From Apostichopus californicus (lineage: Eukaryota; Echinodermata; Holothuroidea; Aspidochirotida; Stichopodidae), in NCBI GenBank assembly GCA_020650975.1, contig JAIPMN010000632.1:7831-71830 (forward strand): a stretch of 64,000 nt of DNA, given 5' to 3'. Position numbers and translations under genes: made by a program. A model generated the notes under the pieces. The model saw only the letters and a program-made list of their open reading frames with translations. It was not told where the DNA came from and did not search any database. Positions 60,101 through 64,000 of the stretch are shown here, one piece after another; the first letter of the stretch is position 1, and every line of letters begins with the position of its first letter.

Positions 60101-63034
60101 TGGCCAACCATGATCTCAGAATTGGTAGGTGACATCACTTCCTGTTTGTTTTATTAACTGTTGTCTTGTCTTTTTTGGGGGGAGGGGGCGGGGTTGGGGG
60201 TTCCCTTTTTTTTTTTTTGGAGTTGACAAATTATTTATTTTTTTTTCATTATTCAAATGTTCTTATTTTCACTCTTGTATGTATTTGTCATTATTATTTC
60301 TAATATTCTGATTTGATTTTTAAGTCAATTGTAATTAAATATAATTTTTTTCTCGTAAGTTCCTTTCCTCTTTGAGTTGTTAAAAGAGATGAAATAATTC
60401 ATATCATAAGGAACATTGTAAACATAAACACAGGCCTGATAAGAAGGGGGTGTCAGGGGATGCATACCAGGACCCCGGAGTCAATTTAGGGGCAAGGGCA
60501 TATATGAGATCAAAGAATAATGTATTTCTCATTTTCATTTTAAAGAAAAGTAATGTCACAAATCCATGTCACAACTTCTAAGCACTTTTTACAGCTATAA
60601 ATCAGAATTTTGTGGAATTACTAAATTATAAAATGTCACACCCGAACAGACAACAATCGACCCAAATGGGCCATTTTAACACCTCCTAGTCCATTTTGAA
60701 ATCCTGTATTAATAAAAAAAAAAAACGCAACTCACTGAAGATCATTTCCACTCCATCTGCTTTCAGGTACAAGTTTTCCTTCACTTGGAGGAACAACTAA
60801 GCTCCGCCTCCAATCAGTCTCAAGACGCGACCAAGAAATCTGCGTTACGTCGTGTGGCGACGGCAGACATTGCTAGTTTCTTTACCAGCAGTAGCTCTGG
60901 GCCCAACGGTGGAGACCTGCTCCGTCATAAATCCTGGCTGGGACTTTATCTGTCGGCCTGTAAATTACTGGACCTGGCCCTCTGTCTTCCTTCAGAGGAC
61001 CTACCACAGTTTCAAGTGTAAGTTATGCAGCCTCAGCAGTGTTAGCTTCAAAATATCTTTCCTTGCCAAATTGTTTTTTTTTTTCCCATCTATGTACTCT
61101 GCATTTGGAGTATAAGTGAAGGTTCAAATTCAAAACTTGCAGTTGATACGAATTGTATCGATTCAGTGTGTTTTCTTATGATCCTAATTTAATTGGGTAG
61201 TAAAACTACAAAGTCATAAAGTAGCACACAGTTCACACCCTAGATTTAGCTCTAACTTGTTCTTTTCGATGTCAGTTACAGTATTCCATATACATTATAG
61301 ATCATTGAAGAAGGCATATTGAAGTTATCACCACAATGGTGGCATGGTGGTTGAAGGAGGTTGGTAGGTTCTGTCTGTCACAGTTACCCTTTCCCCCCTG
61401 CCCCACCCCCTCAGCATGTCCCTCACATCGGCTTCAGCAAATATTTCAAGTCGTCTCCTATATTGACTGCTGTAAGAATAATTCACCCACCCACCTAACC
61501 CCACCCCTTCCCTCCCTCATCCCTAACCACATTGCTTGGAGTTGGTTCCACAGTCACTTATTTTACACAGTTATTTCAGCAGACACAAATTCATGCTAAG
61601 TTCATACTGTTCCTGGACAATTATGAAATATAAGGTAAAGGTATGGGTCGACATTGTGTTATTCACTTTCATATTATAGATTGACAGATGTTTGCTCGAT
61701 GATTTATGTCGCTATGGGAATGCTAAAATTATTTCCTTCTTCCTATTACTGCCATGAACAGGTACAAATGGGCCTTTGTCGGGGAAAATCCCCAAAGCGC
61801 CTCTGAAACGCAGTTTATACCACACGTTGCAAGAGTGGCCAAACTACTTCGAGCTAAAAAGGTAAACACGGCCATTCATATGATTTGTTTGTTACACCAC
61901 TATCAGTGTACCTTACTGACATATTATTCCTTTTATGTATAAGAGATGGTTTTTTCATCATAGCAGTTTCATATTTCTAGGATTGATGTGCCACCTGCTT
62001 GAGAGACATCTTATTGCTACATCGGAATGAAAATTCAATAGTATCTTGTCTCATGAAAATGCCAGTGAAAGAGACCAAAGTATTAGCAGTTTTACAAACG
62101 TGCACATTTGATAGATTATTTCTGTAAATGAACATTGAAAAACTTCACAAGAAAATTAATTCAGTCAGGTTTCCAATGTTATGTACTTCTTCTATATACT
62201 ATTGTTATATTAAAAGCCATATTTCTCTAGAAGTCCCTTGCCTATTGCATTCTGGGTTATATGGATTGAGACGCGATCCTGGGTCAAAGTATGCGAGGTG
62301 CTCTGGCTTCTGACTGGTACGCCCTACCCCCCACCCCATCCCTTCTAGGAAAGAAAAAGCTTATATGGATCACCACCAACTACTGGCTAGCACAGTTGTT
62401 AGACCACAGGACTTGTAATCATTAGGTCACTGGTTCAATCAACTGGTTCAAACTGGTTCAACTGGTTCAAACTGGTTCAACCTGTTCAAACACTGGTTCA
62501 CACAATGTCCTCATCAAAAAATGTTGTCTTCACTCTTTTTCAAACATTTGGGAGTATCAGGTCATAGCAGGGCACATCCTACAATGGTTGTTTGTCAATG
62601 GTAAAACCTGCATCTTGTTGAGAGAGTAGAAATGATAACAAGTTTACAACACATGTATTTGTATTTATTTTGTTTTAATCATGGTTTGATATTTGAACAA
62701 AAATGACATGAATCTCTTTTCTCTTTTTCTCAAACAGAACAACGGCCCACTTCACCCTAGCATGGACCGGAGTCACATCGGCCGGCCCTACCTCTCCATG
62801 ACCCAGATCAAATCAATCGACGAGCTCCTACCGTTCTTCAACAGCCTCTGCTCTCAGGATCATTCGTACAGGACGACCTCGACCGCTGCTGCCGCCGCTG
62901 TGGACAGTAACGTCAAGACGGAAAAGTCACTCCTGGAGAGTTCGCTCAGATCGGAGGAAGGCGGACTCGCCCTCTCGGACAAAGACTACATCGAACGATT
63001 AATCGAGAGAGACTTTATCGTGCCTTTATCGTGA
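24038..63034 (+). CDS. DOP1: DOP1 (dopey) family protein, complete multi-exon coding region
   Basis: Large Golgi/endosome-associated trafficking protein. Known family role: DOP1 partners MON2 (an Arf-GEF-like protein) in endosome-to-Golgi retrieval and is linked to type IV P-type ATPase flippases. Seen here: 27 coding exons (30,133-63,034) with GT/AG borders and fully compatible phases, plus a probable first exon at 24,038. Protein blocks match recalled human DOP1A/B in order: [117 protein letters not shown]. Length is 2,572 aa from the conserved Met (30,236) or 2,636 aa from 24,038; human paralogues are about 2,300-2,465 aa. The Dopey N-terminal domain covers roughly the first 300 residues after the conserved Met. 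A Ser/Glu-rich linker fills exon 8 and a long charged linker fills exon 13. No transmembrane segment is evident. No frameshift or in-frame stop was seen in the exons. Odd: tandem arrays duplicate two of its 3' splice sites. Confidence 0.95.
24336..24386. repeat. AT-rich palindromic simple repeat in intron 1
   Basis: A run of TATATA/TTTATA words of about 50 bp that can fold on itself. Confidence 0.7.
24468..25000 (-). repeat. Dispersed repeat (MITE-like) in DOP1 intron 1
   Basis: Begins TTAAAGGTAGTCTGTACTGT with TATAGCACGCTATA, resembling the ends of the 33,416 hairpin family, and ends CAGACTTTAA. An internal pair of inverted motifs (AAAGTCTCAGTATGTGTTTG at about 24,799 and CAAACACGTATTCAGACTTT at about 24,979) could define a nested element. 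Homologous parts occur at 345-560 and 9,164-9,770. Confidence 0.6.
25001..25649. other. DOP1 intron 1, nothing recognised
   Basis: AT-rich intronic DNA with no supported feature. Confidence 0.5.
25650..25921 (+). mobile_element. MITE copy 1 (partial) of a family repeated at 31,337
   Basis: TTAAAGGCATTGAAGACTCG through TGTGTATTTTCT is about 90% identical by eye to 31,337-31,605. The right third of the longer copy is absent here. Confidence 0.8.
25922..30132. other. Rest of DOP1 intron 1; no gene seen
   Basis: Contains C- and G-runs (26,465; 28,222; 28,365), dense TACAGTA-type words around 29,000-29,290 and the sequence gap at 29,496-29,507. Open frames are short and non-coding in character. 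Confidence 0.5.
29478..29515. other. 12-base N gap inside a poly-G run
   Basis: G-run from about 29,478, Ns at 29,496-29,507, then a further G-run. The true length of the homopolymer is unknown. Confidence 0.95.
30133..30373 (+). CDS. DOP1: DOP1 exon 2: start of the Dopey N-terminal domain
   Basis: The acceptor is the AG at 30,131-30,132 after a T/C-rich tract; the donor is GTAAAG at 30,374 (phase 0). The conserved Met at 30,236 (AAAATGA context) begins a block aligning with the very start of human DOP1 (DPKYRTY, then [16 protein letters not shown]). The 34 codons between the acceptor and this Met are open and probably coding if exon 1 is real; otherwise they are 5' UTR. Confidence 0.93.
31337..31718 (+). 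mobile_element. MITE copy 2 in DOP1 intron 2, with degenerate terminal inverted repeats
   Basis: The left end TTAAAGGCATTGAAGATTCG pairs imperfectly with the right end GTGAGTCTTCACACCCTTT. The left ~270 bp match 25,650-25,921. No coding capacity. Confidence 0.75.
33039..33391 (+). CDS. DOP1: DOP1 exon 3: Dopey N-terminal domain
   Basis: Acceptor TTTTCCAG, donor GTAATA (phase 2). Encodes [29 protein letters not shown], the [10 protein letters not shown] segment and [14 protein letters not shown], nearly collinear with human DOP1. Confidence 0.95.
33416..33790. mobile_element. 375-bp hairpin MITE in DOP1 intron 3
   Basis: The left arm (TTTAAAGGTCTGCTGTATAG...GACCTGCCTTGGTC) and the right arm (33,663-33,790, read in reverse) share the same blocks in mirrored order, including TTATAGCACGCTAT-type and GTAATCGACCTGCC words. 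The arms are roughly 115-125 bp and diverged. It starts about 25 bp downstream of the exon 3 donor. A single arm of the family lies at 15,060. Confidence 0.75.
34461..35060 (+). repeat. AGGTCA-bearing repeat family, about 3-4 monomers, in DOP1 intron 3
   Basis: Monomers of ~130-160 bp with GGTGGAGGTCAAAGGTCA, GATATCTCAAGACAGGAATC, CTTCTCATAC and AAGAACCC blocks, as at 18,381. A perfect AGGTCAAAGGTCA occurs at 34,623-34,635. The leading part (ATGTGCGTGCGTGTGTGAC) resembles 40,360-40,385, a probable third copy start. Confidence 0.7.
36361..36550 (+). CDS. DOP1: DOP1 exon 4: Dopey N-terminal domain
   Basis: Acceptor CATATTCCAG, donor GTAAGT (phase 0). Contains [19 protein letters not shown] and a FGSDTQLL end, matching the family block around YSALWGSLLTSPAVRLP. 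Confidence 0.95.
36551..38178. other. DOP1 intron 4; no gene seen
   Basis: GAAATATTGCTCAAACATT occurs near 37,575 and again near 37,710, hinting at an old ~135-bp tandem duplication. Otherwise unremarkable. Confidence 0.4.
38179..39006 (+). CDS. DOP1: DOP1 exon 5: end of the Dopey N-terminal domain and following helical region
   Basis: Acceptor ATGCGCAG, donor GTAAGA (phase 0); 276 codons. Carries [53 protein letters not shown] and [13 protein letters not shown], all strongly conserved DOP1 segments. A polar insert ([14 protein letters not shown]) lies between the second and third blocks. Confidence 0.96.
39605..39745 (+). CDS. DOP1: DOP1 exon 6
   Basis: Acceptor CTCCAACAG, donor GTAAAA; 47 codons, phase 0 on both sides. 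Encodes [15 protein letters not shown] and a Leu-rich [10 protein letters not shown] end. Confidence 0.92.
39746..41019. other. DOP1 intron 6, left part: diverged repeat at about 40,320-40,930
   Basis: About 40,330-40,480 resembles the start of the AGGTCA-family element at 34,461. The following stretch is a G/T/C-patterned sequence (GGGTCCA, GGGCCAAA, GGGACCATTT) with no protein-coding sense. Confidence 0.4.
41020..41779 (+). repeat. 64-bp minisatellite built from the exon 7 splice-acceptor boundary
   Basis: Units begin at 41,076 and repeat every 64 bp: eleven complete units, after which the twelfth register is the real exon 7 at 41,780. Each unit starts GTACAACCATCCATGGTGCT, identical to the first bases of exon 7, and ends with an intron-type CTTCCATTACACCATCTAG. 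A diverged partial unit precedes the array (41,020-41,075). Differences among units are few (CCCC/CCTA, CACC/CATC, CATCC/CATAC). Confidence 0.95.
41780..41954 (+). CDS. DOP1: DOP1 exon 7, preceded by an array of copies of its own acceptor
   Basis: Acceptor CCACCATATAG, donor GTGTGT (phase 1, codon completed as Asp by exon 8). Encodes [14 protein letters not shown] followed by an acidic stretch ([16 protein letters not shown]). Its first 22 bases and the preceding intron end are repeated eleven times immediately upstream in 64-bp register, so this is the last of twelve similar AG/GTACAACC junctions. Confidence 0.88.
41955..42957. other. DOP1 intron 7; no gene seen
   Basis: Starts with a short GT run. 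Contains loosely repeated text such as TGACCTCACA(G)TTCA at about 42,570 and 42,830, and a C-rich stretch before the exon 8 acceptor. Confidence 0.4.
42958..43626 (+). CDS. DOP1: DOP1 exon 8: Ser/Glu-rich linker
   Basis: Acceptor GTCCCCCCAG, donor GTAAGT (phase 1). The first two thirds are low-complexity Ser/Glu/Asp with many SP and SS sites, consistent with a disordered, possibly phosphorylated linker. The end returns to conserved helical sequence ([20 protein letters not shown]), then [12 protein letters not shown]. Confidence 0.93.
43956..44102 (+). CDS. DOP1: DOP1 exon 9
   Basis: Acceptor TTTCTTTCAG, donor GTATTA (phase 1). Encodes [14 protein letters not shown] and [16 protein letters not shown] tRNA-derived SINE with its ATGT-type tail begins within about 20 bp of the donor. 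Confidence 0.92.
44111..44417 (-). mobile_element. tRNA-derived SINE with (ACAT)n tail in DOP1 intron 9
   Basis: On the minus strand, the A box-like TTTAGCTCAGTGGTTAA (44,399-44,415) and B box-like GGTTCGAGTC (44,360-44,369) are correctly ordered for an RNA polymerase III promoter. A body containing GCGAGTTCCTGCTTGCAGGA follows, then a perfect tetranucleotide tail (plus-strand ATGT units, 44,121-44,194). It is therefore a whole-looking SINE inserted antisense to DOP1. Confidence 0.7.
44782..45056 (+). CDS. DOP1: DOP1 exon 10
   Basis: Acceptor ACTTTTTCAG, donor GTGAGT (phase 0). Encodes [29 protein letters not shown] and a Ser/Pro-rich segment. The reading frame runs on into the intron, so the end is placed by the donor consensus and by the exon 11 match. 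Confidence 0.92.
45464..45616 (+). CDS. DOP1: DOP1 exon 11
   Basis: Acceptor TCTTTGCAG, donor GTACAG; 51 codons, phase 0 on both sides. [18 protein letters not shown] and [15 protein letters not shown] parallel the family segment with a conserved ICE motif. Confidence 0.92.
45904..46046. repeat. 24-bp minisatellite in DOP1 intron 11
   Basis: About five units of the type TTTCAAGTACACACTCATGC(CTGA), with small differences between units. Confidence 0.85.
46359..46462 (+). CDS. DOP1: DOP1 exon 12
   Basis: Acceptor CTTCTCCTAG, donor GTAATG (phase 2). Short exon encoding [18 protein letters not shown] and ending RVRTFD+R. It joins in phase to [10 protein letters not shown] of exon 13, reproducing the family's FDRSL..LDSL junction. 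Confidence 0.92.
47121..49250 (+). CDS. DOP1: DOP1 exon 13: large central exon
   Basis: Acceptor CTTTTTATAG, donor GTAAGT (phase 2); about 710 codons, the largest exon. It starts with [15 protein letters not shown] and [13 protein letters not shown], then a charged coiled-coil-like stretch ([16 protein letters not shown]). Next come Ser-rich low complexity, an acidic helix ([19 protein letters not shown]) and an acidic tract ([14 protein letters not shown]). The conserved helical core follows ([51 protein letters not shown]). It is markedly GC-richer than the introns. Confidence 0.96.
49470..50484 (+). repeat. Tandem duplication of the exon 14 acceptor and 5' half (173-182-bp units)
   Basis: Acceptor plus exon-like copies start at 49,957, 50,139 and 50,312, then the real exon at 50,485 (spacings 182, 173, 173). 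Another copy at about 49,786 has lost the pyrimidine tract, and more decayed copies can be aligned back to about 49,500. Each recent copy keeps the DOP1 frame ([20 protein letters not shown]...) for ~53 codons and then hits TGA just before the next pyrimidine tract. No good donor is seen in the copies. Confidence 0.92.
50485..50701 (+). CDS. DOP1: DOP1 exon 14, last of a series of duplicated exon starts
   Basis: Acceptor TTGTTTTCAG, donor GTAATT (phase 0). Encodes [20 protein letters not shown] and [18 protein letters not shown]. The first ~97 bases plus the acceptor recur upstream at 49,957, 50,139 and 50,312, with more decayed copies before. Only this copy continues into a full exon with a good donor. 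Confidence 0.92.
51262..51453 (+). CDS. DOP1: DOP1 exon 15
   Basis: Acceptor TTATTTTTAG, donor GTAAAT; 64 codons, phase 0. Encodes [20 protein letters not shown], the family segment just before the AVRQQIL block. Confidence 0.93.
51772..51897 (+). CDS. DOP1: DOP1 exon 16
   Basis: Acceptor CTTTTTAAAG, donor GTATGA; 42 codons, phase 0. [17 protein letters not shown] and [12 protein letters not shown] match the human [15 protein letters not shown] block closely. A 58-bp minisatellite starts about 30 bp after the donor. Confidence 0.95.
51931..52640 (+). repeat. 58-bp pyrimidine-rich minisatellite in DOP1 intron 16
   Basis: About twelve units of GACATTGTCCCACCCCTCTC...TTTATCTTTCTATTTCAA. The unit is not a multiple of three and has no stop in any plus frame, so long spurious open frames result. 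Each unit ends in a strong pyrimidine tract followed by AAG, i.e. an acceptor-like string. Confidence 0.95.
52741..53044. other. End of DOP1 intron 16, nothing recognised
   Basis: AT-rich DNA with a T-rich tract leading to the exon 17 acceptor. Confidence 0.5.
53045..53179 (+). CDS. DOP1: DOP1 exon 17
   Basis: Acceptor TTTATCTTAG, donor GTACGA; 45 codons, phase 0. [15 protein letters not shown] and [12 protein letters not shown] align with the family's LLLVELVRSI...VIQTVKEVLKQPP. Confidence 0.94.
53804..53964 (+). CDS. DOP1: DOP1 exon 18
   Basis: Acceptor TTTTTCTATAG, donor GTAAGA (phase 2). Encodes [35 protein letters not shown], a conserved DOP1 C-terminal-region block. Confidence 0.95.
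54238..54434 (+). CDS. DOP1: DOP1 exon 19
   Basis: Acceptor CCCACCACAG, donor GTAAGT (phase 1). [24 protein letters not shown] and [15 protein letters not shown] are almost identical to human DOP1. Confidence 0.96.
54475..54970. repeat. Complex minisatellite (GTGTAGCAGGTGACAGTG type) in DOP1 intron 19
   Basis: Short words GTGTAGCAGGT, GTAACTGGTGACAGTG and TGTAACACGTGACA alternate with a higher-order period of roughly 100-115 bp. Each higher-order unit brings one ACACGTGAC (E-box CACGTG) word. Confidence 0.85.
55418..55545 (+). CDS. DOP1: DOP1 exon 20
   Basis: Acceptor TGTAATTTCAG, donor GTAACT (phase 0). Variable acidic/Ser segment ([16 protein letters not shown]) ending in [11 protein letters not shown], equivalent to human YSVHALTLLSE. 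Confidence 0.92.
56329..56438 (+). CDS. DOP1: DOP1 exon 21
   Basis: Acceptor TTTTCCATCAG, donor GTTTGT (phase 2). [18 protein letters not shown] and YLRNH match the human LLDMVFYSDEKERVIPLL block. Confidence 0.95.
56530..56580 (-). ncRNA. Hammerhead-ribozyme-like motif of Penelope-like element type
   Basis: On the minus strand, CTGAAGA (56,566-56,572) is followed by A, a 5-bp stem GATCC/GGATC with loop TGCTA, and then GAAA (56,546-56,549) and CGTC. This matches the hammerhead core CUGANGA-stem II-GAAA-...UC, except for one extra A before stem II. Minimal hammerheads of this form are known at ends of Penelope-like retroelements; the rest of the element is not evident. Activity is not shown. 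Confidence 0.45.
56595..56643. repeat. Perfect 24-bp palindrome with a single-base centre
   Basis: 56,595-56,618 (AACAGAAGGGACAAAAACAC...) is the exact reverse complement of 56,620-56,643, separated only by A at 56,619. It lies 15 bp beyond the ribozyme-like motif. Confidence 0.95.
56740..57530. repeat. ~64-bp minisatellite in DOP1 intron 21
   Basis: About ten degenerate units centred on GAAGACAATAGACCTATTGT(TAGCAAA), e.g. starting at 56,812, 56,876, 56,940 and 57,007. The unit core CAATAGACCTATTG is itself a near-palindrome. Units become more diverged from 57,100 to 57,480. Confidence 0.85.
57615..57764 (+). CDS. DOP1: DOP1 exon 22
   Basis: Acceptor TATCACCTTAG, donor GTGAGT chosen within a GGGGGT run so that the frame continues to the conserved Trp in exon 23 (phase 2). 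Encodes [24 protein letters not shown] and FFQIDASCV. Confidence 0.95.
58102..58163 (+). CDS. DOP1: DOP1 exon 23 (short)
   Basis: Acceptor TAATTCACAG, donor GTGAGT (phase 1). [20 protein letters not shown] corresponds to human WRAIMDNLMTHDKTTFRDLM. At 62 bp it is too short to show as an ORF. Confidence 0.94.
58741..58832. repeat. Short tandem repeat TACACTGA/TACACTAA before the exon 24 acceptor
   Basis: About nine units of 8-10 bp end near the acceptor tract of exon 24 (58,847). Confidence 0.85.
58847..59052 (+). CDS. DOP1: DOP1 exon 24
   Basis: Acceptor CCCTGTTCCAG, donor GTACGT (phase 0). [30 protein letters not shown] and [15 protein letters not shown] are canonical DOP1 C-terminal sequence. 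A 10-bp-type tandem repeat (TACACTGA/TACACTAA) ends just before the acceptor. Confidence 0.95.
59053..60040. other. DOP1 intron 24; no gene seen
   Basis: AT-rich intronic DNA with a T-run near 59,852. Nothing else recognised. Confidence 0.5.
60041..60124 (+). CDS. DOP1: DOP1 exon 25 (short)
   Basis: Acceptor CTCTGTCCTAG, donor GTAGGT; 28 codons, phase 0. [20 protein letters not shown] and WPTMISEL equal human VFLFFRVLLLRMSPQHL...WPTMITEL. Confidence 0.94.
60125..60766. other. DOP1 intron 25; no gene seen
   Basis: A G-run and T-runs at 60,170-60,245; otherwise unremarkable. Confidence 0.5.
60767..61017 (+). CDS. DOP1: DOP1 exon 26
   Basis: Acceptor CTGCTTTCAG, donor GTAAGT (phase 2). [13 protein letters not shown], a variable Ser-rich middle, then [20 protein letters not shown] and DLPQFQ, as in human. 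Confidence 0.95.
61018..61761. other. DOP1 intron 26; no gene seen
   Basis: C-rich stretches at 61,391-61,415 and 61,487-61,520. No element recognised. Confidence 0.5.
61762..61861 (+). CDS. DOP1: DOP1 exon 27
   Basis: Acceptor CATGAACAG, donor GTAAAC (phase 0). [14 protein letters not shown] and [16 protein letters not shown] match human YRWAFIPE...PYVVRLAKLLRKR. Confidence 0.93.
62381..62506 (+). repeat. Decayed tRNA-like (SINE head) sequence running into a CTGGTTCAA minisatellite
   Basis: CTAGCACAGTTGTTAGACCA (A box-like), ACTTGTAATC (an anticodon-loop-like TGT, as in tRNA-Thr) and GGTTCAATC (B box-like, 62,432-62,440) are in tRNA order. Directly after the B box, about six units of ACTGGTTCAA follow, apparently expanded from the B-box word. 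Too degenerate to be a functional tRNA. Confidence 0.5.
62738..63034 (+). CDS. DOP1: DOP1 exon 28: terminal coding exon with stop
   Basis: Acceptor TCTCAAACAG; the frame ends at TGA 63,032-63,034. [11 protein letters not shown] equals human MEQLLPFFNVL, and the end ([17 protein letters not shown]) parallels human IEEMVEKDFLEG. A short poly-Ala run (TAAAAAV) lies in the variable middle. Confidence 0.94.
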   Translation, partial: NNGPLHPSMDRSHIGRPYLSMTQIKSIDELLPFFNSLCSQDHSYRTTSTAAAAAVDSNVKTEKSLLESSLRSEEGGLALSDKDYIERLIERDFIVPLS

Positions 63035-63800
63035 GCTTTATGACCAATTTTGTAACTTTAGCGACCCAAAATTTTGCATAATTTGTTACTAAAGTAGAGA
63101 GAGTGAGTGAGTGACACATGAGTTTTCTTCGATGTTGGAGATGATGCATTATCACTGGATGTAGTTTTCTAGCTGTTTCATTTGAAAGGTAAAATACACT
63201 GTAAGTGTGTTCCTGAACATGTTCATGAATCATTGCTTATTTAAGAGTAAAGTGTGGTGTGTGTTAAGGGACACTTTCTAATATTAGTTTTATTGAGTTG
63301 TGGCTTTCTGTCAGGTCAGAGGGATATTGGGGTCCAATTACATCGTCGAGTGTAATTTAGAAATGAACTAAATAACATTAAAAACTTACTGTGCTCCACA
63401 AAGAAGGTGGAAAAATATTCTTCTTTAATCGAATGCCTTTGATGAATTTTTCTAGATTTATATTTTAACCTAAATTTCATTCAAAACTTTCAAGAAGATT
63501 TCTTATGGACAATGACATGAGAGTCTGGCATAATCTAAATTGTGGCAAATTCTTCAACATTCTGGTGTGTAGATGATAGCATGTCTCTGGTAAGGATGCC
63601 AGACAGAGTTCCCACAGTCATGAAAAAATCATGGAGCCATGAAAAGAAATTTACAGGCCTGGAAAAGTCATGGTAACATTTTGAAAAATGTCAAAAGTCA
63701 GAGAAAAGGTGTAGTTCAAAACAGGTATCAACATTTAACATTTAAACTAATCCAACATTGAATTTAAGCCATTTTCAATAAAATGAACCAAAAAGAAACT
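63035..63800 (+). other. Probable DOP1 3' UTR
   Basis: AT-rich DNA directly after the DOP1 stop without further coding signal. A canonical AATAAA lies at 63,777-63,782 and an ATTAAA-type hexamer near 63,377; either could end the transcript. A degenerate interspersed repeat (see 63,595) overlaps the distal part. Confidence 0.3.
63595..63720. repeat. Probable interspersed repeat with recurrent GTCATGGAAAA-like words
   Basis: CAGTCATGAAAAAATCATGG, GCCATGAAAAG and GGCCTGGAAAAGTCATGG recall a widespread 'catgga' repeat in animal genomes. Boundaries are not clear. Confidence 0.35.
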
Positions 63801-64000
63801 TAAGTTATTTTGTAAGAATATGGTGCAATTATTTCATCGACATTTGGTTGCAAGGCTAATTAGGAGGTACAAAATACCTGTTTGGAGCGAGAAGATAAAT
63901 GCAAAAATATTACATAGGTAACTTACTGAGACCCTTACATCCAAATTAGTAAGTATCCATCTTAAATCTGATTCAAGAAAGTAATCTAGTCCTATTGTTT

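Noticed and set aside
62381-62450. Functional tRNA-Thr gene
   Set aside because: A and B boxes are only approximate and the stems do not pair well; better read as a decayed SINE head.

Overview
The window is animal nuclear DNA. It is AT-rich, has long introns with GT/AG boundaries, and is dense in short interspersed repeats, minisatellites and G/C homopolymer runs. It is dominated by one plus-strand gene, a DOP1 (dopey) orthologue. I assembled 27 consecutive coding exons from 30,133 to 63,034 by matching splice sites, phases and conserved dopey protein blocks. A probable additional first coding exon lies at 24,038-24,126. The predicted protein is about 2,570 residues from the conserved start Met, or about 2,636 with the extra exon, and its natural stop codon is present. 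A single invertebrate-type DOP1 and the repeat repertoire suggest a marine invertebrate deuterostome. I would guess an echinoderm, perhaps a sea cucumber, but that is inference from memory of repeat styles and not proven here.

Layout. 1-24,000 is intergenic or far upstream DNA without a convincing host gene. It holds several terminal-inverted-repeat (MITE-like) elements (101-334, 1,731-2,005, 14,408-14,569, 22,024-22,151), the 3' end of a LINE (7,940-8,240), a 151-bp tandem duplication, a GC-rich fossil retroelement with a gag-like Cys-rich segment (about 15.6-17.8 kb), and a repeat family carrying AGGTCAAAGGTCA motifs. 24,000-63,034 is the DOP1 gene. Its introns contain further MITEs, a tRNA-derived SINE with an ATGT-type tail, a Penelope-like ribozyme-bearing fragment next to a perfect 24-bp palindrome, and at least seven minisatellites. 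63,035-64,000 is probable 3' UTR and flank.

Most unusual point. Two independent tandem arrays inside DOP1 have units that span an intron/exon boundary, so the authentic 3' splice site is the last of a series of near-identical ones. At exon 7, eleven 64-bp units each repeat the acceptor plus the first 22 exon bases, in exact register with the real exon. At exon 14, units of 173-182 bp repeat the acceptor plus about 97 bases of exon, with older copies increasingly decayed upstream. Every upstream acceptor I traced leads to a premature stop, so these are natural decoy or poison 3' splice sites. A third array (58-bp units, intron 16) repeats a pyrimidine tract plus AG.

Function. DOP1 proteins are large peripheral membrane proteins of the Golgi/endosome system that work with MON2 in endosome-to-Golgi traffic and with type IV P-type ATPase flippases. 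Nothing else in the window appears to be a functional protein gene.
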